The notes under the pieces: generated by a model | The model's database searches: none | Told to the model about the DNA's origin: nothing | What the model saw: only the letters and a program-made list of their open reading frames with translations | Position numbers and translations under genes: made by a program | In this document: one piece after another, positions 1 to 6,363 of the stretch | Layout: the number at the start of each line of letters is the position of its first letter | How positions within the stretch are numbered: the first letter of the stretch is position 1 | Assembly: GCA_947461495.1 (NCBI GenBank) | Contig: CANHLV010000047.1 | Location: 1-9,194 of the forward strand | Source of the DNA: Chitinophagaceae bacterium | GTDB taxonomy: Bacteria > Bacteroidota > Bacteroidia > Chitinophagales > Chitinophagaceae | Length of the DNA: 9,194 bases | Direction: 5' to 3'

Positions 1-480
1 CAAAGCGTTTTGCTGCGTTATGGCAGTTTCAGAACCTATTTCCTCATTGGTGAGGTATCTTTTATTGCTAAATGTGAATTCTAGTTTGTTGCGATACGCC
101 GTGGTTTTTGCAGAACCGATGATGGGAAGGATTTCAGGAATGTCAATCTTTCCGATACGTTTTAAGTTTTGTTCCGCTTCCTGTTGTTTAAATTGCAATT
201 GCTTCTCATAAGGCAGCATCTGCCATTTACAACCACCACAATTACCAAAATGTTTACAAAAAGGGGTCAATCTGTCCTTAGAAGGCTCAACAATTTTAAT
301 GGCTCTGCCTTCAGCCCAGTCTTTTTTACTCTTGCCCAATTGGATATCAGCCACGTCTCCCGGTATCACACCGGAAACAAAAATTACTTTTCCATCGACT
401 CTTGCTAGGGATTTCCCTTCTGCCGCATAATCAGTAATGGTGATGTTATTAAGAACGACGTTTTTATGTTTTTTTCGCAC
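1..480 (-). CDS. rlmD: 23S rRNA (uracil-5-)-methyltransferase, RlmD/RumA family, N-terminal part (cut by window edge)
   Basis: This reads leftward off the window; 160 codons are visible and the catalytic C-terminal domain is missing. Family role: SAM-dependent C5 methylation of a uracil in 23S rRNA, in the cytoplasm. Residues about 7-68 look like a TRAM RNA-binding domain (LNNITITDYAAEGK near the start, then GDVADIQLGKSKK). Cysteines 75, 81 and 84 form the CX5CGGC pattern that, with a later cysteine, binds a [4Fe-4S] cluster in RumA-type enzymes. The AYRNKLEFTF segment (about 128-137) is also typical. Start: GTG at 480-478. An in-frame TAA lies at 492-490 and only ATT, TGC and ATC lie between, so no ATG is available; the next usable codon would remove most of the TRAM domain. 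It is transcribed divergently from the gene at 609. The exact target base (U1939 or another) cannot be decided from this half, so the symbol is less certain than the family. Confidence 0.88.
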   Translation of the reverse strand, partial: MRKKHKNVVLNNITITDYAAEGKSLARVDGKVIFVSGVIPGDVADIQLGKSKKDWAEGRAIKIVEPSKDRLTPFCKHFGNCGGCKWQMLPYEKQLQFKQQEAEQNLKRIGKIDIPEILPIIGSAKTTAYRNKLEFTFSNKRYLTNEEIGSETAITQQNAL

Positions 481-484
481 GATG

Positions 485-492
485 CAAATTTA
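485..492 (-). promoter_or_regulatory. Candidate -7 promoter box for the rRNA methyltransferase gene
   Basis: On the minus strand the bases read TAAATTTG, an exact match to the Bacteroidota TAnnTTTG box. It ends only 4 nt before the GTG start, so transcription from it would begin at or very near the start codon and give a leaderless or nearly leaderless mRNA. I see no clear TTG at the -33 distance, so this is suggestive only. Confidence 0.4.
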
Positions 493-509
493 GCCTATAA
501 ATGAGGAAA

Positions 510-525
510 TTCATTTGTTAATGAA
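510..525. repeat. Inverted repeat, 6-bp arms, 4-nt loop
   Basis: TTCATT at 510-515 and AATGAA at 520-525 are perfect reverse complements around TGTT. The repeat lies between the two divergent promoters, at about the -33 position of the leftward one. It could be a small hairpin or a protein-binding dyad, but such AT-rich dyads also arise by chance. Confidence 0.4.
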
Positions 526-530
526 ATGTA

Positions 531-550
531 ATTTTGAAACCATTCAAAAT
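531..550. repeat. Inverted repeat, 8-bp arms, 4-nt loop
   Basis: ATTTTGAA at 531-538 and TTCAAAAT at 543-550 are perfect reverse complements around ACCA. The dyad sits just upstream of the candidate rightward promoter at 582 and only 5 bp from the preceding inverted repeat. There is no T-run, so it is not a classical terminator. A regulator-binding site is possible. Confidence 0.45.
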
Positions 551-581
551 GATCATACTTCATAAAACGCTTTATTTTTAA

Positions 582-589
582 TACATTTG
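582..589 (+). promoter_or_regulatory. Candidate -7 promoter box for the 609-4737 gene cluster
   Basis: TACATTTG is an exact match to the Bacteroidota TAnnTTTG box and ends 19 nt before the ATG at 609. That fits a short 5' leader. No good TTG -33 element is visible; the nearest is TTC at 559-561, 20 bp upstream of the box. It is the best promoter candidate for the gene at 609 and probably for the two closely spaced genes behind it. Confidence 0.5.
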
Positions 590-608
590 ACCTACTTTTT
601 TAAAGATT

Positions 609-2087
609 ATGAAGAAAATTGTACTCATTTCAGCCATTTTATCGTCAATTACGATTCTTAGTTTCGCCCAAAAAACCAAAACAACAGCAGATGCAGTTGC
701 TCCCAAAACTCCGGGTGAATCTTTCACAGTAACCTTAAAAACGCCAAGTTACAAGTCGGGACTTACCTACTTGTGTTATCACATGGGTAAAAACCTCAAC
801 ATTGAGGATTCAACCGTTATCAACAATCAGGGCGTTGCTGTTTTTAAAGGCGACAGAAAATTAATGGGCGGTATCTATGCCATTGTATTTCCCGGAAAAA
901 ATTTGTCGTTCGATTTTTTTGTAGATAAAGAACAAAATATCAGCATCAATGCAGACAGCGCCGACCTCCAAAATGTTAAAATAAACGGCTCAAAGGAAAA
1001 TGAATTGTTTCAACAGTATCAGAAATTTGTAGCTGTGAAGGGATCATTTATGCAAACTGAAAGGATAGCATACAATGCTTCAAAAACTGTTGCGGACTCA
1101 AATCTTCATCTCGAAACTTACAACAAATACAATAAAGAATTAATTGAGTATAGGGATAAGATTATCAAAGATTTTCCAGAATCCATGATGACCCTGATGC
1201 TAAATGCCATGAGAGAGCCGGAAATTCCGAACAAATCTCCAAAAACCAGACAAGACACCGTTGACAATTACAATTACTATAAATCTCATTACTGGGATGG
1301 CGTGTCATTTAATGATGATCGCATTATACGTACACCATTTTTCTTACCAAAACTTGAGCGCTATTACAGAGAAATCGTACAACAAGCGCCAGACAGCATT
1401 ATCAAAGACTTAGATTACAAATTATTACTGGCTAGGGTTAGTCCTGAGATGTATAAATTTTTATTGAACTGGTTTACTGATGAATACATCAATCCAAAAT
1501 ACATGGGCCAAGATGCAGTGTTTGTTCATCTTTTTGAAAAATATCACAGCAAAGGCGTAAGTAGTTGGTTGAATGAAAAACAACAGGAAACGATTTCCAG
1601 AAGAGCGTATATGCAAATGAGCAATCTTATCGGTGTAAAGGCTGCTAATCTTGAAATGGTGGATTCAACCGGCAAATCAAAACCATTGTATGATTTGAAT
1701 GCAGAATATACCTTGGTGATTTTCTGGGATCCAACATGCGGACATTGTAAAGAAGAAATTCCAAGAATCGATTCTATTTACAGGGCTACTTGGAAAGCAA
1801 AGGGTGTTAGAATTTATTCTGTATTATCAGACAACGATAAGAAAAAAGAATGGGTAGATTATCTTAAAGAGCATAAATTGGGTGATTGGACAAACGTGTA
1901 TGAAACCAAAGAAATGGAGAAAGTGGTAGCGGATGCACAGCGCCCGAGTTTCCGCCAGTTATATGATGTTATTCAAACCCCAACAATTTTACTTTTAGAT
2001 AAAGAAAAAAGAATTATGGGAAAAAAATTAAGTTGGGAACAATTGAATGACTTTCTCAACACTAAGTGGAACGAAAAAAAGAACTAA
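609..2087 (+). CDS. Exported thioredoxin-fold protein (TlpA-like, DUF4369/DUF5106-type architecture)
   Basis: 492 residues, predicted periplasmic or envelope-attached. The N-terminus (about 1-20, MKKIVLISAILSS... then SFAQ) is a signal peptide with no lipobox cysteine. Residues about 38-140 resemble the beta-rich DUF4369 domain common in Bacteroidota thioredoxin proteins. The helical middle (about 190-340, with KSHYWDGVSF and RTPFFLPKLERY) resembles DUF5106. The C-terminal thioredoxin domain (about 345-490) carries the redox motif WDPTCGHCKEE, with C377 and C380, and the expected cis-proline at P458 (QTPTILLLD). The CGHC pair implies disulfide exchange activity, but substrate and direction (oxidase, reductase or isomerase) cannot be read from sequence. 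The next gene, a periplasmic isomerase, follows after 20 nt, so the two are probably co-transcribed and both act on exported proteins. Domain names are from recall of family features, not a search. Confidence 0.85.
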   Translation: MKKIVLISAILSSITILSFAQKTKTTADAVAPKTPGESFTVTLKTPSYKSGLTYLCYHMGKNLNIEDSTVINNQGVAVFKGDRKLMGGIYAIVFPGKNLSFDFFVDKEQNISINADSADLQNVKINGSKENELFQQYQKFVAVKGSFMQTERIAYNASKTVADSNLHLETYNKYNKELIEYRDKIIKDFPESMMTLMLNAMREPEIPNKSPKTRQDTVDNYNYYKSHYWDGVSFNDDRIIRTPFFLPKLERYYREIVQQAPDSIIKDLDYKLLLARVSPEMYKFLLNWFTDEYINPKYMGQDAVFVHLFEKYHSKGVSSWLNEKQQETISRRAYMQMSNLIGVKAANLEMVDSTGKSKPLYDLNAEYTLVIFWDPTCGHCKEEIPRIDSIYRATWKAKGVRIYSVLSDNDKKKEWVDYLKEHKLGDWTNVYETKEMEKVVADAQRPSFRQLYDVIQTPTILLLDKEKRIMGKKLSWEQLNDFLNTKWNEKKN

Positions 2088-2107
2088 CGCAAATAATCAA
2101 ATCAGCA

Positions 2108-4036
2108 ATGAAAAAGCTTTTCTTACTGAATGCAATGCTATTCAGTATTGCCTTTGGTTTTTCTCAGCCATTAATCAGTTACGGAAAATATACTGTAAAT
2201 CAGGCAGAATTTCTAAGAGCCTATAATAAAAACAAAACAACAGTTGCAGATAAAGAAAAATCAATTCGAGATTACGTTGAACTGTATACAAATTTCAAAC
2301 TAAAGGTTAAAGCTGCACAAGATTTAAAGCTGGATACGGCCGAACAACTTAAATCAGACTTAGATAATTTTCGTCATCAGATTGAAGAAAATTACATGAG
2401 TGATGAAAAGACATTCAAGTTGTTGATGGATGAAGCATTCAACAGAAGCCAGTCTGATATTCATATTATAAGATACACCATCAACTCAGATCCCAATGCA
2501 GAACCTGCCGACAGTATGCAAAAATTTCTTGCTACACAATCGGTTTATGAAGCGCTAAAAGCAAAGTCAACAGCTGCTGATATTCTTGCTTCTAATCCAG
2601 ATGCGAAATTTGTAGATATGGGTTATGTTACTGCTTTTTCTCTTCCCTATGTTTATGAAAATATCGTTTATGGCTTAAAGCCCGGAGAGTTTTCAAAACC
2701 ATATCGTTCTAGGAAAGCCTGGCATATTTTTCAGGTTGTAGATAAGCGTAAAAGTGCCGGAAAATGGAAGATTGCTCAAATATTATTTACGTCTCCGCAA
2801 AATGCAGATGATGCAACAAAAATAAATGCCAAAAAACTAGCTGATTCAGTATATGAACTTTTAAAAAATGGCGCTGATTTTGGAACTATGGCAAGAATTT
2901 ACAGTGATGACAAATTAACTTATTTAAGTGGTGGCGAAATGCCTGAATTTAGTACCGGCAAATTTGATATCTCTTTTGAAAGCGAAGTGGTGAAATTAAA
3001 AACTGATAATGAATTTTCTGCTCCATTTAATACTTCATTTGGCATTCACATCATCAAAAGACTGTCCTTTACATCCACACCCTCATCAAAAGAAGATGAA
3101 TCATTTCAGTTTGATTTAAAACAAAAACTGATGCAGGACGACAGAATACAGCTTGCCAAAGATAAATTTGCCAATGAGATTTTAATCAAGATTGGATTCA
3201 AACAATCTTCGATGATATCGCCTAAAGATTTGCTACGTTATGTAGATACTGTTATGAATAATACGGAAGATCTTGATATCACTACTAAAACACCCATCAG
3301 TAATAAAGTGATCATCAATTATACAAAAGGAAATATCAAAGGTGAAGATTGGTTGAATTATGCAAGAGATTTTAAATCCAATCCGGAAATGTATAAAGAA
3401 GAAACAAATGCTGAGATTTGGGAGAAATACAAAATAGCAACCTCGCTGGATTATTACAGAAAAAATCTAGAATTTTTCAATTCTGAATTTGCCAATCAAT
3501 TGGAGGAATTTAGGGAAGGCAACCTGCTTTTTGAAGTCATGGAAAAGCAGGTGTGGTCGAAAGCTTCAGCAGATAGCATCGGTTTACGCAATTATTACGA
3601 AGCGAATAAAAAACAATATACCTGGGCAGCAAGTGCTGATGTTCAGATTTTTAATGCAGCTTCGGCAGAGGTTGCAAATGCAGCACTTGAGAAATTACGT
3701 AATGGATCTGATTGGCAAAAACTGGTTGATGAAAAACAAGGAGAATTACAAAGCGATAGCGGAAGATTTGAATTGACTCAAATCAATGGAAACACTGATG
3801 CTATTCCCGGCAGTTTCTCAGCCATTGCCAAAAATGCTGATGGCACAGCTACTTTCATAAAGTATCACAAACAATATCCAAATGGCGAACAGCGCAATTT
3901 TGAAGATGCCAAAGGAATGGTTATCAATGATTATCAAAATGTAGTTGAGAAAAATTGGATCGAAACATTGAGAAAAAAATATCCTGTCAAAATCAACGAA
4001 GCTTTATTGCTTCAAATTATTAAAACAAATAAATAA
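2108..4036 (+). CDS. Periplasmic peptidyl-prolyl cis-trans isomerase, SurA-like with parvulin domains
   Basis: 642 residues from the chosen start. A longer frame opens at ATG 2066, but that overlaps the previous gene by 22 nt and puts 14 charged residues before the signal peptide; ATG 2108 begins directly with MKKLFLLNAMLFSIAFGFSQ, a good signal sequence. Residues about 25-110 are a helical SurA-N-like segment. About 118-213 is a degenerate first parvulin domain (IHIIRYT to WHIFQVVDKR). About 219-316 is a clearer second one (KIAQILFTSP, GADFGTMARIYSDD, LSGGEMPEF, GIHIIKRL). Near 470-500 a second helical stretch (FREGNLLFEVMEKQVWSKA) precedes what may be a third, decayed parvulin-like unit (about 503-590). 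The expected role is chaperoning or proline isomerisation of outer-membrane proteins in the periplasm. It sits 20 nt after the thioredoxin-fold gene and 53 nt before the lipoprotein gene. Confidence 0.85.
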   Translation: MKKLFLLNAMLFSIAFGFSQPLISYGKYTVNQAEFLRAYNKNKTTVADKEKSIRDYVELYTNFKLKVKAAQDLKLDTAEQLKSDLDNFRHQIEENYMSDEKTFKLLMDEAFNRSQSDIHIIRYTINSDPNAEPADSMQKFLATQSVYEALKAKSTAADILASNPDAKFVDMGYVTAFSLPYVYENIVYGLKPGEFSKPYRSRKAWHIFQVVDKRKSAGKWKIAQILFTSPQNADDATKINAKKLADSVYELLKNGADFGTMARIYSDDKLTYLSGGEMPEFSTGKFDISFESEVVKLKTDNEFSAPFNTSFGIHIIKRLSFTSTPSSKEDESFQFDLKQKLMQDDRIQLAKDKFANEILIKIGFKQSSMISPKDLLRYVDTVMNNTEDLDITTKTPISNKVIINYTKGNIKGEDWLNYARDFKSNPEMYKEETNAEIWEKYKIATSLDYYRKNLEFFNSEFANQLEEFREGNLLFEVMEKQVWSKASADSIGLRNYYEANKKQYTWAASADVQIFNAASAEVANAALEKLRNGSDWQKLVDEKQGELQSDSGRFELTQINGNTDAIPGSFSAIAKNADGTATFIKYHKQYPNGEQRNFEDAKGMVINDYQNVVEKNWIETLRKKYPVKINEALLLQIIKTNK

Positions 4037-4089
4037 GCACTCAGTTCTAAAAAATAATGTTGACCTTAGCAAAAATTAATATCATGTTT

Positions 4090-4737
4090 ATGAAGAATTT
4101 TCTCTTAGTTGCTGCTGCTCTGTCTGTAATTACAATTATTCATTCTTGTTCTTCTCCGTCTCAACTTACCGGTGTTTGGGTCAACAAAGAAAAAATAGAA
4201 AACAAGTCTTACAAAAAAATATTCATTCTTGCTCAAACTGCTGATATACAAGCAAGAAAAGCTGTAGAAGAAGCACTGGCATCAAAAGCAAAAGACAAAG
4301 GCTTTGAGGCAGTTACCAGCATTTCCGTAATTGTACCTTCATTAAGCAATCCTGAAATGCCTTCAAAAGAATTGATCATCGAAGGCGTGAAGTCATCAGG
4401 CTGTGATGCAGCATTCATTGTAACCATGCTTAAAAAAGAAGAAAATGTAAGGTACACTCCGGGTACTACAGTTTATGCCCCACTACCATACTACAGATGG
4501 AACAGCAATATGTTTAATTATTACGATTACTGGCGTCCTGCTGTATCTACTCCCGGATATTATAGCAGCAATCAAAATTATTTTCTGCAAAGCAATTTAT
4601 ACGATGCCGCCTCTCAGGAGCTGATGATTTCTGTACAGTCAGAATTGTTCAATCCTGAAACACTTCAAAGCTTTACAAAGGATTATGTAAAAGACCTTGT
4701 ATCCAAACTTCAAAAAGAAGGTTTTTTGAAAAAATAA
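4090..4737 (+). CDS. Small putative lipoprotein of unknown function
   Basis: 215 residues from ATG 4090. In-frame ATGs also exist at 4057 and 4084; 4090 (or 4084) is preferred because MKNFLLVAAALSV... starts a compact lipoprotein signal peptide ending IIHSC, with C20 the likely lipidated cysteine. The lipobox is imperfect, with His at -2. Mature residues about 40-115 read as alternating strands and helices (KKIFILAQ, ARKAVEEALASKAKDKGFEAV, SGCDAAFIVTML), loosely like DUF4136-type or other small envelope lipoproteins; I cannot assign a family. Residues about 120-165 are rich in Tyr, Asn, Ser and Pro (PYYRWNSNMFNYYDYW), suggesting a surface loop, followed by a helical C-terminus (EGFLKK). It follows the isomerase gene on the same strand after 53 nt and may belong to the same transcript. 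Most likely anchored in the inner or outer membrane facing the periplasm. Confidence 0.75.
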   Translation: MKNFLLVAAALSVITIIHSCSSPSQLTGVWVNKEKIENKSYKKIFILAQTADIQARKAVEEALASKAKDKGFEAVTSISVIVPSLSNPEMPSKELIIEGVKSSGCDAAFIVTMLKKEENVRYTPGTTVYAPLPYYRWNSNMFNYYDYWRPAVSTPGYYSSNQNYFLQSNLYDAASQELMISVQSELFNPETLQSFTKDYVKDLVSKLQKEGFLKK

Positions 4738-4786
4738 AATTCTCGATAAATTACTATTAATCATTTCTGAATTCATTAAACTTTTT

Positions 4787-4855
4787 GCCCATACTTCAAT
4801 TTGGGTGTATATTTCTATTTTCTTGTAGTCATCACACAGGCTGAAAAGTATGGGC
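4787..4855. repeat. Long-loop inverted repeat upstream of the paa operon
   Basis: GCCCATACTT at 4787-4796 and AAGTATGGGC at 4846-4855 are perfect 10-bp reverse complements separated by 49 bp. The arms are GC-richer than their surroundings. The left arm also has a weak alternative partner in TTGGG at about 4800-4804. It lies after the lipoprotein gene and immediately before the paaA operator-like palindrome. The loop is too long, and the T-tract too poor, for a normal intrinsic terminator. It could be two half-sites or a stem enclosing a small transcript, but the role is unknown. Confidence 0.5.
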
Positions 4856-4863
4856 TTAAAAAT

Positions 4864-4885
4864 AAAACTAACAATTGTTAGTTTT
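4864..4885. promoter_or_regulatory. Perfect 22-bp palindrome, candidate operator of the paa operon
   Basis: The core CTAACAATTGTTAG (4868-4881) is flanked by AAAA on the left and TTTT on the right, so all 22 bp are self-complementary with no central spacer. It ends 40 bp before the paaA start and covers the TTG at 4875-4877, the best -33 candidate. This is where a repressor would block RNA polymerase. TetR-family regulators, which control paa genes in several bacteria, often bind dyads of this size, so a PaaR-like TetR protein is the favoured inference. No regulator gene is in the window. Confidence 0.6.
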
Positions 4886-4908
4886 TATGGAAATAATTTT
4901 TACCTTTA
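4875..4908 (+). promoter_or_regulatory. Candidate promoter of the paaABCD operon
   Basis: A TTG at 4875-4877 inside the palindrome could be the -33 element. Downstream are two near-consensus -7 boxes: TAATTTTT at 4894-4901 (spacer 16 bp) and TACCTTTA at 4901-4908 (spacer 23 bp), each one base off TAnnTTTG. The second would put the transcription start about 10 nt before the paaA ATG. Neither spacing is ideal, so the exact box is uncertain. Confidence 0.4.
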
Positions 4909-4925
4909 ATTTCTAAATAAATCAC

Positions 4926-5873
4926 ATGACACTACATGATTTAGAAAAAGCCTTTCAGCATAAAATCGATAATGAAATAAAAATCGAACCCAAAGACTGG
5001 ATGCCCGAGGCTTACCGTAAAACAAATCTTCGCCAAATTAGTCAGCATGCACACAGTGAGATTGTTGGTATGCTTCCGGAAGGTAACTGGATTTCAAGAG
5101 CGCCTTCATTGAAACGCAAAGCCATTCTTATTGCAAAAGTACAGGACGAAGCAGGTCATGGATTGTATTTATATAGTGCCGCTGAAACTCTGGGAACGAG
5201 CAGAGAACAAATGATTGACGATTTGCATTCAGGCAAAGCGAAATATTCTTCCATCTTCAATTATCCTACTTTGACATGGGCTGATATGGGTGCAGTGGGT
5301 TGGTTGGTTGACGGAGCCGCAATTCTCAATCAGGTAATGCTTTGCAGAACTTCTTATGGTCCTTATGCAAGAGCTATGGTGCGTATTTGCAAAGAAGAAA
5401 GTTTTCACCAGCGTCAAGGTTTTGAAACATTGTTGGTATTAAGCAAAGGAACAAAAGAACAGCGTGATATGTGCCAGGATGCGATCAACCGCTGGTGGTG
5501 GCCAAGTTTGATGATGTTTGGTCCGAAAGACAGCGAAAGCACCAACAGCGATCAAAGCATGAAATGGAAAATCAAAAGAAAAACAAATGACGAGTTGCGT
5601 CAGAATTTTATTGATATGATTGCCGAACAAATAAAATTATTGGGCATGACACTTCCAGATCCGGATTTAAAATGGAATGAAGAAAGAAAACATTACGACT
5701 TTGGAGAAATCAACTGGGAAGAATTCTGGAATGTAGTAAAAGGCAACGGTCCTTGCAATAAACAAAGACTGGCAGCAAGAAACAAAGCACATGATGAAGG
5801 TGCTTGGGTCAGAGCCGCTGCACTGGCTTATTCAGAAAAAAGAAAAAATAGATTGAACAATAAAGCCGCTTAA
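4926..5873 (+). CDS. paaA: Ring-1,2-phenylacetyl-CoA epoxidase, catalytic subunit PaaA
   Basis: 315 residues, cytoplasmic. PaaA is the diiron oxygenase subunit that epoxidises the aromatic ring of phenylacetyl-CoA using O2 and electrons from PaaE, the key step of the aerobic phenylacetate pathway. The ferritin-like four-helix iron ligands are visible: E45 in HAHSEIVGM, E75 and H78 in DEAGHGLYLY, and E158 and H161 in EESFHQRQ. Other family signatures are RWWWPSLMMFGP (about 190-201) and FGEINWEEFW near residue 260. Length matches the family (about 310-330). The ATG at 4926 is the natural start; the region upstream is intergenic. First gene of the operon, preceded by an operator-like palindrome and followed by paaB after 10 nt. 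No key residue is missing, so it should be active if PaaC and a PaaE are present. Confidence 0.96.
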   Translation: MTLHDLEKAFQHKIDNEIKIEPKDWMPEAYRKTNLRQISQHAHSEIVGMLPEGNWISRAPSLKRKAILIAKVQDEAGHGLYLYSAAETLGTSREQMIDDLHSGKAKYSSIFNYPTLTWADMGAVGWLVDGAAILNQVMLCRTSYGPYARAMVRICKEESFHQRQGFETLLVLSKGTKEQRDMCQDAINRWWWPSLMMFGPKDSESTNSDQSMKWKIKRKTNDELRQNFIDMIAEQIKLLGMTLPDPDLKWNEERKHYDFGEINWEEFWNVVKGNGPCNKQRLAARNKAHDEGAWVRAAALAYSEKRKNRLNNKAA

Positions 5874-5883
5874 ATCAAACGAT

Positions 5884-6252
5884 ATGAATACAGCAATTAA
5901 AAAATATTATTACGGAGATATTCCTGATGGCGCTGCTGACAACAGTAATATAAAAAACAATACTGCTACAGAAAACGCATGGCCTTTGTGGGAAGTATTC
6001 ATCCGCAGTAAGCAAGGCCTTGACCACAAACATGCAGGAAGTTTACATGCCGCTGATGCGCAAATGGCTATCGAAAATGCCAGAGATGTATACACTAGAA
6101 GACAAGAAGGCATAAGTCTTTGGGTTGTAGAAAGCAAATACATACACGCGAGCAATCCTGATGACGCAGAAATGTTTTATGAACCTGCTTCGGATAAGGT
6201 ATACCGTCATCCTACGTTTTATGATTTGCCGGAGGAGTTGAAGCATATGTAG
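5884..6252 (+). CDS. paaB: Phenylacetyl-CoA epoxidase subunit PaaB
   Basis: 122 residues, cytoplasmic. PaaB is a small non-catalytic subunit that helps assemble the PaaABCE epoxidase. The conserved core begins at W33 (WPLWEVFIRSKQGLDHKHAG) and continues with SLHAADAQMAIENARDVYTRR, SLWVVES and VYRHPTFYDLPEELKHM, aligning end to end with what I recall of E. coli PaaB (about 95 residues). Ahead of the core is an extra polar segment of about 27 residues (Asn/Ala/Thr-rich, with KKYYYGD). There is no alternative in-frame ATG, GTG or TTG between M1 and the core, so the extension appears genuine. It begins 10 nt after paaA. Unlike the other tight junctions here, it is separated from paaC by a 120-nt repeat-rich spacer. 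Confidence 0.95.
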   Translation: MNTAIKKYYYGDIPDGAADNSNIKNNTATENAWPLWEVFIRSKQGLDHKHAGSLHAADAQMAIENARDVYTRRQEGISLWVVESKYIHASNPDDAEMFYEPASDKVYRHPTFYDLPEELKHM

Positions 6253-6258
6253 TGAAAG

Positions 6259-6298
6259 GTTTCTGGTTTAAAAGTTTAATAAGTTCAAAAGGTTTATT
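6259..6298. repeat. Degenerate 7-9-bp tandem array (GTTTAAAA-like) in the paaB-paaC spacer
   Basis: GTTT or GTTC recurs at 6259, 6266, 6274, 6283 and 6292, each followed by an A-rich tail (GTTTAAAA, GTTTAATAA, GTTCAAAAG, GTTTATTAC). The period is 7 to 9 bp. It begins 6 nt after the paaB stop. It is non-coding and looks like decayed short-period repeat DNA. Confidence 0.5.
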
Positions 6299-6330
6299 AC
6301 TAAAACATCAGAATATAAAATAAATAACAT

Positions 6331-6355
6331 CTCCCTTTGGGAGAATTAAAGGGGG
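6331..6355. repeat. GC-rich small hairpin in the paaB-paaC spacer
   Basis: CTCCC (6331-6335) pairs with GGGAG (6339-6343) around TTT. The same left side CTCCCTTT can alternatively pair with AAAGGGGG (6348-6355), 7 of 8 matching. It is the only G/C-rich patch in the spacer and sits 17-41 nt before the paaC ATG. There is no following T-run, so it is not a standard terminator. It could attenuate or stabilise the message between paaB and paaC. Confidence 0.4.
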
Positions 6356-6363
6356 CCTCAATT

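Noticed and set aside
20..408. Plus-strand open frames at 20-211 and 169-408
   Set aside because: They lie antisense to the well-supported rRNA methyltransferase reading frame and have no recognisable protein features.
2066..2107. Upstream ATG start for the isomerase at 2066
   Set aside because: It would overlap the previous gene and place a charged 14-residue leader before a clean signal peptide that starts at 2108.
3489..3776. 95-codon frame inside the isomerase gene
   Set aside because: It is an out-of-frame shadow. The main frame has coherent domain structure across this stretch.
4233..4457. Minus-strand frame antisense to the lipoprotein gene
   Set aside because: No protein-like motifs, no promoter, and fully inside a plausible plus-strand gene. 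The same reasoning applies to minus-strand frames within paaA, paaB and the mgtC-like gene.
4787..4860. Intrinsic terminator after the lipoprotein gene
   Set aside because: The complementary arms are separated by 49 bp and there is no U-tract after the right arm. No convincing intrinsic terminator was found in the window.
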